DNA from: Pseudobutyrivibrio sp. OR37
Lineage (GTDB): Bacteria; Bacillota; Clostridia; Lachnospirales; Lachnospiraceae
Assembly: GCF_900113655.1 (NCBI RefSeq)
Contig: NZ_FOQF01000032.1
Location: forward strand, 1-37,955
Direction of reading: 5' to 3'
Length of the DNA: 37,955 bases
Below are positions 1 through 7,649 of this stretch, piece after piece. Both the position numbers and the translations under genes were made by a program. How positions within the stretch are numbered: the first letter of the stretch is position 1; the number at the start of each line of letters is the position of its first letter. The notes under the pieces are model-generated. The model was not told where the DNA came from and did no database searches. It saw only the letters and a program-made list of their open reading frames with translations.

Positions 1-54
1 CTCAAGGTCAATAATATCATGAGCATAACCAAACCGATTGATGGAGTTGTATAA
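1..54 (+). CDS. Possible 3' end of an upstream gene (partial)
   Basis: Frame 1 is open from the window edge to a TAA at 52-54 and would encode a short tail ending in ITKPIDGVV. The other two forward frames stop sooner. No family can be assigned from so few residues, and it may be chance. If real, it is the C-terminus of a gene lying to the left and read in the same direction as the lipoprotein that follows 45 nt later. Confidence 0.3.
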   Translation, partial: LKVNNIMSITKPIDGVV

Positions 55-99
55 ATGTAAAAACTTAGTAACAAAATATATATTACGAGGAGTATTGAT

Positions 100-831
100 A
101 TGAAAAAAATAAAACTTTTAGGAATGTTAATTGTAGGAATGACTATTGGAGTTGTAGGCGCAGGATGTGGAAAAAGCGAAAATGATATGGCTGCGGTTCA
201 AGAGGAGGCTACAGAAGAGGCGAAAGATGTAATAGAGGATAACCAAGAATCAGAGTCAGAAGAAGCTGATTCAACAGATGCAAATACATTCTCAGCAAAA
301 ACAGATGAATTGCCTGATTATGAATATCCAGGGCCAGAGCTTTTCTACTATGAGCTTTATGATTATGTTGAGGACTTTAATGAAGATTATTCTGAGGCTG
401 ATGTAAGCATACCATGTATACAAATTGCAGCTGAGGATGAATCAGATAAAAATGATATTAAAGTTTATGGAAATTTTGCTATCTATAATTATAACCTTGA
501 TGGAGATACTCTTGCATGTGCATCAGGTGGTAGTTATCCTGGAGTGATGCACATTAAAAGTACAGATGAAGGTTATGAAGTCGTTTCTTTTGATGTAGTT
601 GGGGATGGCTCTGATTTCGATAAAAGCGCTAAAGAAATATTTGGAGATAAATATGATGATTTCATGAAAATATACTCTGATGATGAAGAGAGAGAAACAG
701 TAAGAGCACAGATTATTTCTAACTATGTATTTGCAAACAATCTAGACATTCAGTTTTATCAGGATTATGGCTGGGACAAAAAGCCATTGCCTGAGCAGAA
801 TATTGATAGCTTCTATAGTCAACTAGATTAA
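100..831 (+). CDS. Secreted acidic lipoprotein, unknown function
   Basis: The protein is 243 aa. It begins with a lysine-rich n-region and a hydrophobic stretch ending in a lipobox (VGAGC, Cys about residue 23), so it should be exported and lipid-anchored on the outer face of the membrane. A Glu/Asp-rich linker (about 30-65) follows, then a globular region with many Asp, Tyr and Phe residues. I recognise no enzyme motif. The ATG at 100 has GAGGAG about 8 nt upstream. Two other small lipoproteins (5946 and 7024) lie in the same locus, but this gene lacks the TGTGACA repeats that precede those two. It may be a sensor accessory or a substrate-binding protein; that is a guess. Confidence 0.75.
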   Translation: MKKIKLLGMLIVGMTIGVVGAGCGKSENDMAAVQEEATEEAKDVIEDNQESESEEADSTDANTFSAKTDELPDYEYPGPELFYYELYDYVEDFNEDYSEADVSIPCIQIAAEDESDKNDIKVYGNFAIYNYNLDGDTLACASGGSYPGVMHIKSTDEGYEVVSFDVVGDGSDFDKSAKEIFGDKYDDFMKIYSDDEERETVRAQIISNYVFANNLDIQFYQDYGWDKKPLPEQNIDSFYSQLD

Positions 832-872
832 AATTATGATTAAACACCAAAAGATAGAAATGGTGATTTATG

Positions 873-906
873 TGTGACACTTCTGTGACATTTCTAGTGA
901 TATTAT
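873..906 (+). promoter_or_regulatory. Direct-repeat promoter of the RsbW-like gene
   Basis: TGTGACA at 873-879 and again at 884-890 (11-bp period), then a 7-nt spacer and TGATATTAT at 898-906. The last part reads as an extended -10 (TGN plus TATTAT, 901-906). The repeats cover the place of the -35 box, the layout of OmpR/PhoB-activated promoters. The expected transcript start near 913 leaves a leader of about 40 nt. The same arrangement recurs at 3721, 5867 and 6951. Confidence 0.7.
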
Positions 907-951
907 AGAAAATATCTGGTAAGTAACATACTGGGTTGTGAGAGGACGGTA

Positions 952-1389
952 ATGGAAAAAACATTTGAGTGCGAGGCTAAAATTGAAAACCTTGGTAAAG
1001 CTAATGCTTTTTTAGAGGAGACTCTAGAAGAAGTGGGATGTGGCATGAAACAGTCCATGCAGCTTTCTGTTGCGTTAGAAGAGATTTTTGTTAACATCGC
1101 ACACTATGCTTATGCCGAGGCAGATTCATCTGGAAATATAATTCCAGATACGGGGAGTGGTCGAGTGCGCTTGACATTGGTTGCTGAGGACGGAAAAGTC
1201 TTTATGACTTTCGAAGATGAAGGTGTACCTTATAATCCTCTAGAGAAAGACGACCCAGATGTTACTTTGTCAGTAAATGATAGAGAAATAGGCGGTTTAG
1301 GCATCTTTATGGTGAAGAAAAGCATGGATGATATGAAATATGAACATAAGGATGGCAAGAATATTCTTACATTGATGAAAAAATTGTGA
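952..1389 (+). CDS. Anti-sigma factor-like serine kinase (RsbW/SpoIIAB type, GHKL ATPase)
   Basis: The protein is 145 aa, the usual length for RsbW-type kinases. The ATP-binding boxes of the GHKL fold are visible: an N box (ALEEIFVNIAHYAY, about 42-55), a G1-like DEGVPYNP (about 90-97) and a G2-like GGLGIFMVK. In the family such proteins bind and inhibit a target (a sigma factor or other effector) and phosphorylate an RsbV-like STAS partner. A STAS protein lies downstream at 2675 and two PP2C phosphatases at 3815 and 7650, so the three classes of a partner-switching circuit are present. No sigma factor gene is in the window, so the target is unknown. The promoter is the repeat-bearing site at 873-906. 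Confidence 0.88.
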   Translation: MEKTFECEAKIENLGKANAFLEETLEEVGCGMKQSMQLSVALEEIFVNIAHYAYAEADSSGNIIPDTGSGRVRLTLVAEDGKVFMTFEDEGVPYNPLEKDDPDVTLSVNDREIGGLGIFMVKKSMDDMKYEHKDGKNILTLMKKL

Positions 1390-1457
1390 AACTAATACTA
1401 TTTTAATAAAAAAAGGTTATACTAATTATTGACTAACCATGGGGAAAGGGGAGTAAA

Positions 1458-2672
1458 ATGCAATCAGAACGTATTAAAATTGACGACTTGCAAGAGAGTT
1501 TTGAAATTATAAAACAGGTTGCAGAGCAGTATGAAGAAAAAGCCCAAATCAGTGAGAAGGATGCATTAAGATTTACCTTACTTGCCGAAGAGTCAATTAG
1601 ATTAGTATCATCAATAATGACAGAGAAAGATCCAATTGAAGTTTGGTTCGAAGGAAATAGACGTATATCGCATATCTGCATTAGAACAGAGACTGATATA
1701 GATGAAAATAAGAGAGAGAAATTTGTTTCGATCTCATCAGATGGTAAAAACGGAGCTGACAGATCTTTTATAGATGATGTCAGAGAATTTATAACGAGAC
1801 CGAAAAAGCCAACATGGTCGTTAGCCGAATATGAAGCAGATTTGATGCGCAAAAGAGCAAAGGATAAATATGCTGAAGAAGCATGGGAAAACCTTGAGCG
1901 TTCGGTGTTGGCAAATCTTGCAGATGATATAGCGGTTGGTGTTAAAAACGATAATCTACTTATTATAGTCACTAAAGATTTTTCAAATTCACTAAAGAAT
2001 GTAAGTGCTATTAGACCATTAGCTGTGTCTGGTCAGATATATCTTGCTTCAAATGAAGAGTCATTGGAAAGAGCCTACAATTTAGTTGATAAATGTGTAA
2101 CTGATATTGGTTTGAAAAATAAGGATTCCCTCAGAGTAAAGCTTTTATTAGAAGAGACTATTGGGATGTTTGAGGAAATGACCGATGGATTTACTGCCTT
2201 ACTTTGGGTAGAGAAATACAAAGGTCAATGTGCTATAAAACTTATCGGAAATGCCAATATTGACGCGGATGCAAAATTTGATTTGCTTTCGGTATCATCA
2301 AAAGGTACTAATGATTTAGCCCATGGATTTATGGGAAAGATTAAAGATATTATTCAAACAGGAGTACTAAACTACGAGGCAGTAATGAAGCTTCAACAGC
2401 AATATAATGGTATGCCAGTTCATTATGCCGGACTTGGTGTTTACAGCGACACCGGCGTTGCAACGAATCCGGCGGCATTTTCAGGGATGATGTGGTCTAT
2501 GGAGGATTATAGAGCATCTCTAGAAAAGGGGAAGGCCGAAGATGCTGGTATGTTGGCTGCGTGGGATGAATTAGAAAAATCAATCGTAGCAAATATAGCT
2601 GATGATGTAATCGTAGGTGTAGATAAAAACAAAGTACAAATTAAAATGATTTACAAGTTGAAGGAGGAATAA
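1458..2672 (+). CDS. Tandemly duplicated degenerate GHKL-like protein, unknown function
   Basis: The protein is 404 aa and made of two similar halves. Each half has a helix resembling the GHKL N box (LLAEESIRLVSSIM; LLLEETIGMFEEMTDG), a beta-rich stretch, and a conserved closing segment. That segment starts with Trp120 in one half (WSLAEYEADL) and Trp346 in the other (WSMEDYRASL), and ends with matching ANLADDIAVGV and ANIADDVIVGV. The G1/G2 nucleotide-binding boxes are not visible, so ATP binding is doubtful. The start has a GGGGAAAGGGGAG ribosome site. The gene sits between the RsbW-like kinase and the STAS gene, two bases before the latter, and is probably cotranscribed with it. It may act as a scaffold or decoy partner in the switch; this is inference. 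No named family was recognised. Confidence 0.7.
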   Translation: MQSERIKIDDLQESFEIIKQVAEQYEEKAQISEKDALRFTLLAEESIRLVSSIMTEKDPIEVWFEGNRRISHICIRTETDIDENKREKFVSISSDGKNGADRSFIDDVREFITRPKKPTWSLAEYEADLMRKRAKDKYAEEAWENLERSVLANLADDIAVGVKNDNLLIIVTKDFSNSLKNVSAIRPLAVSGQIYLASNEESLERAYNLVDKCVTDIGLKNKDSLRVKLLLEETIGMFEEMTDGFTALLWVEKYKGQCAIKLIGNANIDADAKFDLLSVSSKGTNDLAHGFMGKIKDIIQTGVLNYEAVMKLQQQYNGMPVHYAGLGVYSDTGVATNPAAFSGMMWSMEDYRASLEKGKAEDAGMLAAWDELEKSIVANIADDVIVGVDKNKVQIKMIYKLKEE

Positions 2673-2674
2673 GA

Positions 2675-2974
2675 ATGTTAAACATTAATATTTTAAAAGA
2701 TGGTGGGAAAGCAGTTTTCGCACTAGAAGGAAGGCTTGATACTTCCACAGCCCCTCAGCTTGAGGACGCAGTAAATAAAGACATTGCTGAACTTACAGAT
2801 ATCTCCTTTGATTTTGCGAATCTTGAGTACATTTCAAGTGCAGGATTAAGAGTATTATTATCAACTCAGAAAACCATGAACAAGCAAGGTAAGATGGTTA
2901 TAAAGAATGTTTCTGAAGAAGTTTTAGAAATATTCGATGTAACAGGATTTTCTGATATTCTTACTATTGAATAA
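2675..2974 (+). CDS. Anti-sigma factor antagonist, STAS domain (RsbV/SpoIIAA type)
   Basis: The protein is 99 aa, a single STAS domain. The segment NLEYISSAGLRVLL matches the family's phosphorylation loop. By alignment on the following Gly-Leu, Ser55 is the likely phosphoacceptor, although the usual Asp before it is Ser here. In the family, the unphosphorylated form binds the RsbW-like kinase and frees its target; SpoIIE-type phosphatases regenerate that form. The gene follows the duplicated protein by only 2 nt, with AAGGAGGAAT overlapping the upstream stop, so translation is probably coupled. A strong hairpin terminator closes this unit. Confidence 0.9.
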   Translation: MLNINILKDGGKAVFALEGRLDTSTAPQLEDAVNKDIAELTDISFDFANLEYISSAGLRVLLSTQKTMNKQGKMVIKNVSEEVLEIFDVTGFSDILTIE

Positions 2975-2994
2975 TAAATAATTATGTAGAAATC

Positions 2995-3023
2995 AAAAGC
3001 CAGCTAATCAAAAGCTGGCTTTT
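2995..3023. terminator. Bidirectional rho-independent terminator
   Basis: A perfect 11-bp stem (AAAAGCCAGCT at 2995-3005, AGCTGGCTTTT at 3013-3023) with a 7-nt loop. It lies between the convergent STAS gene and the cyclic-nucleotide-domain gene, and the flanking A and T runs allow use in both directions. Confidence 0.9.
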
Positions 3024-3030
3024 ATCATGC

Positions 3031-3636
3031 TTATTTATCCCTTCCAAGAAAATGCATCCCCTTGTTCTTCATTTGTTTTTCAGGTGAATTCAAAGCATAA
3101 TTACGAAGGTTGTCTTTTTGAAGATTATCACTTCTTAGAATCTCTGCAATATAACTCTCAAAATCATCATTTTTTTCATGACCGTTCACTGCAGAAGTGT
3201 TACTAGTATTGCTTGAAGGATTGTCTGATAAATCCTTTAGCTCCTTACTTAGTTGATTTATCTGATGCTGCATTCTAGTCATATTGGTTGCCATATTACG
3301 CATAATATGTAAAATATCTTCCTTATTTTCTTGAATAAAATCACCCATCAATCCTTCCGTAATGCGGAGAATTCTTGTTTTAGAGAAGGCAATTATAGTA
3401 TAAATAGCAGGTTGACCAGTCAATATTCCAAATTCACCAAAACAAGTGCCAGGCCCTAAAACTCCGATTAAAACTTCATTAGGCGTTCCGTAACCTGTAT
3501 ACATTTCTACATGACCAGATACAATCTTATACATATCCAAATTTATTTCGCCTTCTTTAAGAATCATTGTATCTGCAGGAATTTCATATATTTTGTTTCG
3601 GTTGTAAATACTTTTGTCGTCAAAAATGTTCTCCAT
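3031..3636 (-). CDS. Cyclic nucleotide-binding-domain protein without HTH (CRP-like sensor)
   Basis: The protein is 201 aa. Residues about 1-115 form a cNMP-binding beta-roll: YEIPADTMILKEGE, VSGHVEMYTGYG and GPGTCFGEFGILTGQPA, which resembles the phosphate-binding cassette. A helical region with coiled-coil character follows (about 105-145), then a Ser/Asn-rich linker and a basic tail. CRP/FNR proteins carry a winged helix after the roll; none is seen here, so direct DNA binding is unlikely. The start has a strong GGAGGAG ribosome site. The gene is divergent from the phosphatase at 3815. It may pass a small-molecule or stress signal by protein contact; this is inference. Confidence 0.8.
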   Translation of the reverse strand: MENIFDDKSIYNRNKIYEIPADTMILKEGEINLDMYKIVSGHVEMYTGYGTPNEVLIGVLGPGTCFGEFGILTGQPAIYTIIAFSKTRILRITEGLMGDFIQENKEDILHIMRNMATNMTRMQHQINQLSKELKDLSDNPSSNTSNTSAVNGHEKNDDFESYIAEILRSDNLQKDNLRNYALNSPEKQMKNKGMHFLGRDK

Positions 3637-3672
3637 GTAAGCTCCTCCTACTGATATATTCTATTGTTTTGT

Positions 3673-3754
3673 TGTGAAACCTTTGTGAAGTAGAATGCAT
3701 TAGGTTGGATGCAATATAAATGTGAAACCTTTGTGAAACCACTACATTTATTTA
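3673..3754 (+). promoter_or_regulatory. Double direct-repeat promoter region of the 3815 phosphatase
   Basis: Two copies of an 11-bp-period repeat are present. TGTGAAA at 3673 is followed by TGTGAAG at 3684, and TGTGAAA at 3721 by TGTGAAA at 3732. Counting 17 nt from the start of the last half-site gives TATTTA at 3749-3754, exactly where the -10 lies at the other three sites. The repeat sequence differs slightly (GTGAAA instead of GTGACA), and the -10 is weaker with no TGN extension. The upstream pair lies close to the start of the divergent cyclic-nucleotide-domain gene and could affect it. Confidence 0.55.
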
Positions 3755-3814
3755 CCATATTTAATAAAATAGAGTAGAAAATAAGGGAATATACTTAAGT
3801 TTAGGGGGCAAAAC

Positions 3815-5854
3815 ATGATAAGCATGATTATGAAAATGTCTGGTATTACAGTTCTGTATATAATACTCACATTAGTTGTATGGAATTTCACAAACAAAGT
3901 GGTGCTAAATAGGCTTCAAAAAATTATGATTGGAGTCGTATTTGGAATCAGTTCGATTATATCTACTCATTTTGGGGTGGCCTACGATGGCATGATAATT
4001 AATGTCCGTGATATTGGGCCACTAGCAGCAGGCTTGTTTTTTTCACCAACTGCAGGTGTAGTAGCAGGTTTAATAGGTGGTATCGAAAGATATATAGCAG
4101 GAACCTATTTTGGAGTGGGTTCATATACTAGGATTGCTTGTAGTGTGTCCACATGTTTGGCAGGCTTCGTCGCCATGATTATGAAAATAAAAATGTTTGA
4201 TAGAAAAAAGCCATCACCATTTTATGCGCTATTTATGGGCGCAGTAATGGAAGTTTTCCACATGTACGTAGTTTTCATCACTCATCGAAATGATATGAGG
4301 ATGGCTTTCCTAGTAGTTAGCACTTGTGCAGTACCAATGATTATATTTACAGCTATTGGAATGTGTATCGCTTCAATTTTGCTGCAGGTGCTTTCTGGTG
4401 AATGGGTTAACCCCTTTCAAAGAATTGAAGAAGAAAAAGAACCATTATCTAGGAAGTTTCAGAAATGGCTATTCTTAATTATGTCGATAGTTATTTTAGG
4501 AAGTTTTATTTTTTCATACATTCTTCAAACCCAGACCGCAAATCAGTATTGTAAATCTTTATTAATAAGAAACTTTACCACCCTAGAGTCAAACTATGAA
4601 TTGCATGAGACCAATTTGAACGCCGACAGCAATATTGAATACGGCATTATTACAAATGAAAGAATTATTTTAAAAGGAAAAAATATAGGAGCAACACTAT
4701 CTGAAGCTGAATATAAAAAGATAATTAAAAATTTAGGAAGTGTTGGAGAAGGTACATTTTTCGGAGTTAATTCGTTAATCTATGCACGAAATATAGATGA
4801 AAGTAACATTCTTGCAGTCACAATGTCGAAAAGTGAGGTTTATTGGTATCGTGATGCCCAAGCCTACGAATTTGCTCTTGCAGATATTTTGTTATTCACC
4901 GTTATATATGTGTTGATCGCATATTTGGTAAATCAAATAGTTGTTAATAACATCCAGCTGATTAACACTTCGTTAAGTAAGATTACAAATGGAAATTTGA
5001 ATGAAGTTGTAACAGTACGAAGCTCATCAGAATTTGCATCTTTATCTGACGATATTAACCAGACCGTAGTAGCGTTGAAGGGATATATAAAAGCAGCTGA
5101 AAAACGTATAGAGCAGGAGTTGATTTTTGCAAGAACCATACAAACCTCATCATTACCACAGGTGTTTAATTTCCCTGATAGAGACGAGTTTGAACTTTTC
5201 GCATCCATGAATCCTGCAAAAGAAGTAGGCGGAGATTTCTATGATTTCTTTTTTGCTGATAGAAACAAGATAGCTTTTGTAATAGCTGATGTATCAGGCA
5301 AGGGAATACCAGCAGCATTGTTTATGATGCGAAGTAAAACAGCTATCAGAAGTTTTGCGGAGGCTGGTGGAACTCCAGAAGAAATCCTTATAAAAACCAA
5401 TGAAGCACTGTGTGAAGGAAATGATGCAGAAATGTTTGTTACGGTATGGATTGGAATTCTGGATCTAACCACAGGATACATGCAGTGCGCAAATGCTGGG
5501 CATGAGTACCCAGCCATTATGCATGAGAATGGAAAATATGAGCTGATAAAGGACAAGCACAGCGTAGCACTTGCAGCCATGCCAGGAGTGAAACCAAAAC
5601 CATATCAGCTTAAGCTTGAGCCTCACGATAGAATATTCGTATATACGGATGGTGTACCGGAAGCTATAAACGAGAAAGAAGAACAGTATGGTACAGAACG
5701 TATGCTTGAAGTTTTAAATACTACTGCCAATATATCTATGGAAGAAACTCTTAATAAAGTTTCAGCTAGTGTAAATAGCTTCAAGGGAGGAGCAGAGCAG
5801 TTTGATGATATCACAATGTTAGGCTTCGAATTTATAAAACTATTAGAAAAATAA
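3815..5854 (+). CDS. Membrane PP2C/SpoIIE-type phosphatase with LytS-like 5TM receptor domain
   Basis: The protein is 679 aa. The N-terminal part (about 5-200) is a multi-pass membrane domain with the signature of 5TM LytS/YhcK-type receptors (YDGMIINVRDIGPLAAG, GLIGGIERYIAGTYFGVGS). A further membrane helix (about 215-235), an extracytoplasmic loop, another helix (about 345-370) and a HAMP-like linker follow. Residues about 440-675 are a SpoIIE-type PP2C domain with metal-binding acidic motifs (GGDFYDFF with Asp474, IADVSGKGIPAALFM, YTDGVPEA, FDDITML). It should sense an envelope signal and dephosphorylate a STAS protein, most simply the one at 2675. A repeat promoter lies upstream. Its phosphatase domain is close to that of the 7650 gene. 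Confidence 0.9.
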   Translation: MISMIMKMSGITVLYIILTLVVWNFTNKVVLNRLQKIMIGVVFGISSIISTHFGVAYDGMIINVRDIGPLAAGLFFSPTAGVVAGLIGGIERYIAGTYFGVGSYTRIACSVSTCLAGFVAMIMKIKMFDRKKPSPFYALFMGAVMEVFHMYVVFITHRNDMRMAFLVVSTCAVPMIIFTAIGMCIASILLQVLSGEWVNPFQRIEEEKEPLSRKFQKWLFLIMSIVILGSFIFSYILQTQTANQYCKSLLIRNFTTLESNYELHETNLNADSNIEYGIITNERIILKGKNIGATLSEAEYKKIIKNLGSVGEGTFFGVNSLIYARNIDESNILAVTMSKSEVYWYRDAQAYEFALADILLFTVIYVLIAYLVNQIVVNNIQLINTSLSKITNGNLNEVVTVRSSSEFASLSDDINQTVVALKGYIKAAEKRIEQELIFARTIQTSSLPQVFNFPDRDEFELFASMNPAKEVGGDFYDFFFADRNKIAFVIADVSGKGIPAALFMMRSKTAIRSFAEAGGTPEEILIKTNEALCEGNDAEMFVTVWIGILDLTTGYMQCANAGHEYPAIMHENGKYELIKDKHSVALAAMPGVKPKPYQLKLEPHDRIFVYTDGVPEAINEKEEQYGTERMLEVLNTTANISMEETLNKVSASVNSFKGGAEQFDDITMLGFEFIKLLEK

Positions 5855-5866
5855 ATAAAAAACTGG

Positions 5867-5900
5867 TGTGACAGTTCTGTGACAGTTCATTTGATATTCT
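5867..5900 (+). promoter_or_regulatory. Direct-repeat promoter of the 5946 lipoprotein
   Basis: TGTGACA at 5867-5873 and 5878-5884 (11-bp period), a 7-nt spacer, then TGATATTCT at 5892-5900 as an extended -10. The geometry is identical to 873-906. It starts 12 nt after the phosphatase stop, so the lipoprotein has its own promoter. Confidence 0.7.
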
Positions 5901-5945
5901 TTTTCCATAAGATAAATAACATATTTTTTTTTAAGGAGAAAGAGA

Positions 5946-6863
5946 ATGAAAATGGGAATGATGAAGAAGGTATTATCAACAGCTTTTGCAACAGTACTTG
6001 TAATGGGATTATTTACTGGATGTGGAAACGCATCAGCAAATAGTTCAACAGCTCAGGCTAAGGAGAGTTCTCTCCCAGTAAAAACTACAGCAACAGTATT
6101 CACTAAGGGTGTTTACGTAAATTATGCTGCAGAGGCAGAGAACCCTGAGTTAAATTATTTTTACGTATTCTATGGTGACGGAACAGGAAGCATCGAGGAT
6201 GGCGTAGCCGGAACAGCAAATTACTTTGAATACGAGACAGGAGAAGATACAATTGATTTCCATATTGGAAGCATTGATCCTATCAATGATACTTTTACAG
6301 TAACTTCATACGAGAACGGCATTGTTAAAGGACATTTTGAGGATGGACTTGAGTTAGTATTTGAACCACTTACAGGTGCAGATATTGAAACATTCAACGC
6401 TGTTAATTACGTAAACGGAATAGTTGGAGAGCCAAGTGTATATACAGATGCAAATGGTTGGAGCGTAAAATATGATGCATCATTAATCACAGTTAACCAG
6501 GGTGGCCCTATAACTACATTTGTTTATACTGGCGATTGTGCTGGAACAAATATGATTACAGTTACATACACAGTAGAAAATAAGGCTGAAGCTGCAGTAA
6601 AAGAGCTTGGAAAGTCTTGGGGAGACATCGCTACTTACACAGATGGTGTATTCCCTGGCACAGAAGCTGTTAAAGGCTATTGGGTTACTGCAGTACCTAC
6701 AGAAGACGGCACAGGTTCATACATGACAGCAGTTGCTAGAGACTATATGGAAGGTGCACTTGTATTTGAGCTTACAGGCACTAATGGAGAGGATGAAGCT
6801 AATAATTTAGAGGTTAGTGGAGTATTATCGGATATATTAAATTCAATTGAATTCGCTAATTAA
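5946..6863 (+). CDS. Secreted lipoprotein, unknown function
   Basis: The protein is 305 aa. A basic start (MKMGMMKK), a hydrophobic segment and a lipobox ending FTGC (Cys about 26) mark a lipoprotein. After a Ser/Thr-rich linker the mature part looks beta-rich (YVNYAAEAENPELNYFYVFYGDG and two later similar blocks). A C-terminal half begins near SVYTDANGWSVKYDASLI, a pattern resembling surface proteins of Clostridia, but no named domain is certain. Several in-frame ATGs are possible. The first is chosen because AAGGAG ends 7 nt before it. A repeat-type promoter drives it, linking it to the same regulator as the kinase, the phosphatase and the 7024 lipoprotein. A hairpin terminator follows. Confidence 0.75.
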   Translation: MKMGMMKKVLSTAFATVLVMGLFTGCGNASANSSTAQAKESSLPVKTTATVFTKGVYVNYAAEAENPELNYFYVFYGDGTGSIEDGVAGTANYFEYETGEDTIDFHIGSIDPINDTFTVTSYENGIVKGHFEDGLELVFEPLTGADIETFNAVNYVNGIVGEPSVYTDANGWSVKYDASLITVNQGGPITTFVYTGDCAGTNMITVTYTVENKAEAAVKELGKSWGDIATYTDGVFPGTEAVKGYWVTAVPTEDGTGSYMTAVARDYMEGALVFELTGTNGEDEANNLEVSGVLSDILNSIEFAN

Positions 6864-6893
6864 CATTTTCATTTTACTCTTCTTGAAAAGGGG

Positions 6894-6925
6894 GGATCTC
6901 GATAATCCCATCGAGGTCCTTTCCT
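6894..6925 (+). terminator. Rho-independent terminator
   Basis: A 10-bp stem (GGATCTCGAT at 6894-6903 with ATCGAGGTCC at 6910-6919, one G-T pair) with a 6-nt loop, then TTTCCTT. It follows the 5946 lipoprotein. The T tract is imperfect. Confidence 0.7.
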
Positions 6926-6950
6926 TATGGTTAAACTTCATATTATATAG

Positions 6951-6984
6951 TGTGACATTAGTGTGACAATACAAATGATATTAT
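6951..6984 (+). promoter_or_regulatory. Direct-repeat promoter of the 7024 lipoprotein
   Basis: TGTGACA at 6951-6957 and 6962-6968 (11-bp period), a 7-nt spacer, then TGATATTAT at 6976-6984 as an extended -10. This is the same geometry as the sites at 873 and 5867, although the spacer sequences differ. Confidence 0.7.
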
Positions 6985-7023
6985 TATTTCAGAGTTGAAG
7001 AAGAGAAAAGAGGTATTCCCAAG

Positions 7024-7476
7024 ATGAGTTTTGAAAAGACAGTTAAGAAAACAATGATTGTGTGTCTTATGTCTGTAATGTCTATGATTTTTGTGGGATG
7101 TGGAAATAAAGCATCTGCTGAGGAAGATACAAAAGCCTTTATAGATGTAACTGATGAAGGAAAAAAAGTTACAGCATATTTCGATGAAACTATTGAAGGT
7201 ACAATGGGAGGCAGTGGTGTAAGCATCAATGATAATGAATATTTAGTTATAGATTCAAAGCTGACCGAGGGAAATATACATGTAAGAGTTGTTCCTGGCG
7301 GGAATAATATAGATGAAGCTCCTACCAAGGAAAAGCCTGCAACAATTGATTATGTATTTGAAGGCGAAGGAAAAACTGAATATTACGAAATACCGGCAGG
7401 TAGTTATATGATTAAGGTAGAGGTTGATAAAAAAGCTACTGGTTCAATAATTTGCTCCGTGGTAGATAATGAATAA
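7024..7476 (+). CDS. Small secreted lipoprotein, unknown function
   Basis: The protein is 150 aa. A signal sequence with a lipobox (MIFVGCG, Cys about 26) leads to a compact, apparently beta-rich domain: VTAYFDETIEGTMGGSG, then VRVVPGGNNIDEAPT, then YYEIPAGSYMIKVEV. The Gly-rich centre and the final GSYMIKVEV strand suggest a small sandwich fold, but I recognise no family. Its promoter carries the TGTGACA repeats, so it probably belongs to the same regulon as 952, 3815 and 5946. It ends at a hairpin terminator, so it is a single-gene unit placed between two signalling genes. Confidence 0.75.
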   Translation: MSFEKTVKKTMIVCLMSVMSMIFVGCGNKASAEEDTKAFIDVTDEGKKVTAYFDETIEGTMGGSGVSINDNEYLVIDSKLTEGNIHVRVVPGGNNIDEAPTKEKPATIDYVFEGEGKTEYYEIPAGSYMIKVEVDKKATGSIICSVVDNE

Positions 7477-7518
7477 GCCCAATTTTTTTTCATTTTTTAT
7501 AAACGTTCTTCTCATAAG

Positions 7519-7544
7519 AGGCGTGTCAAATGACGCGCCTTTTT
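7519..7544 (+). terminator. Rho-independent terminator
   Basis: Stem AGGCGTGT (7519-7526) with ACGCGCCT (7533-7540), one G-T pair, loop CAAATG, followed by TTTT. It closes the 7024 lipoprotein unit. Confidence 0.85.
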
Positions 7545-7571
7545 AATTGTGAAAGAATTAAAGCCTCAACG

Positions 7572-7600
7572 TTGATAAATAATGTAGTCACTGTTAAGAT
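7572..7600 (+). promoter_or_regulatory. Sigma-A-type promoter of the 7650 phosphatase operon
   Basis: TTGATA (7572-7577), a 17-nt spacer and TAAGAT (7595-7600). No TGTGACA repeat pair is found here, so this operon may be read constitutively, unlike the neighbouring units. Confidence 0.5.
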
Positions 7601-7649
7601 AAAAGATAAGATGTATTAGAAAAATTAAGGGAGAAGGACAATCACATAA

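Noticed and set aside
7548-7554. Another TGTGAAA repeat site before the 7650 phosphatase
   Set aside because: Only one half-site is seen and nothing similar occurs 11 bp further on.
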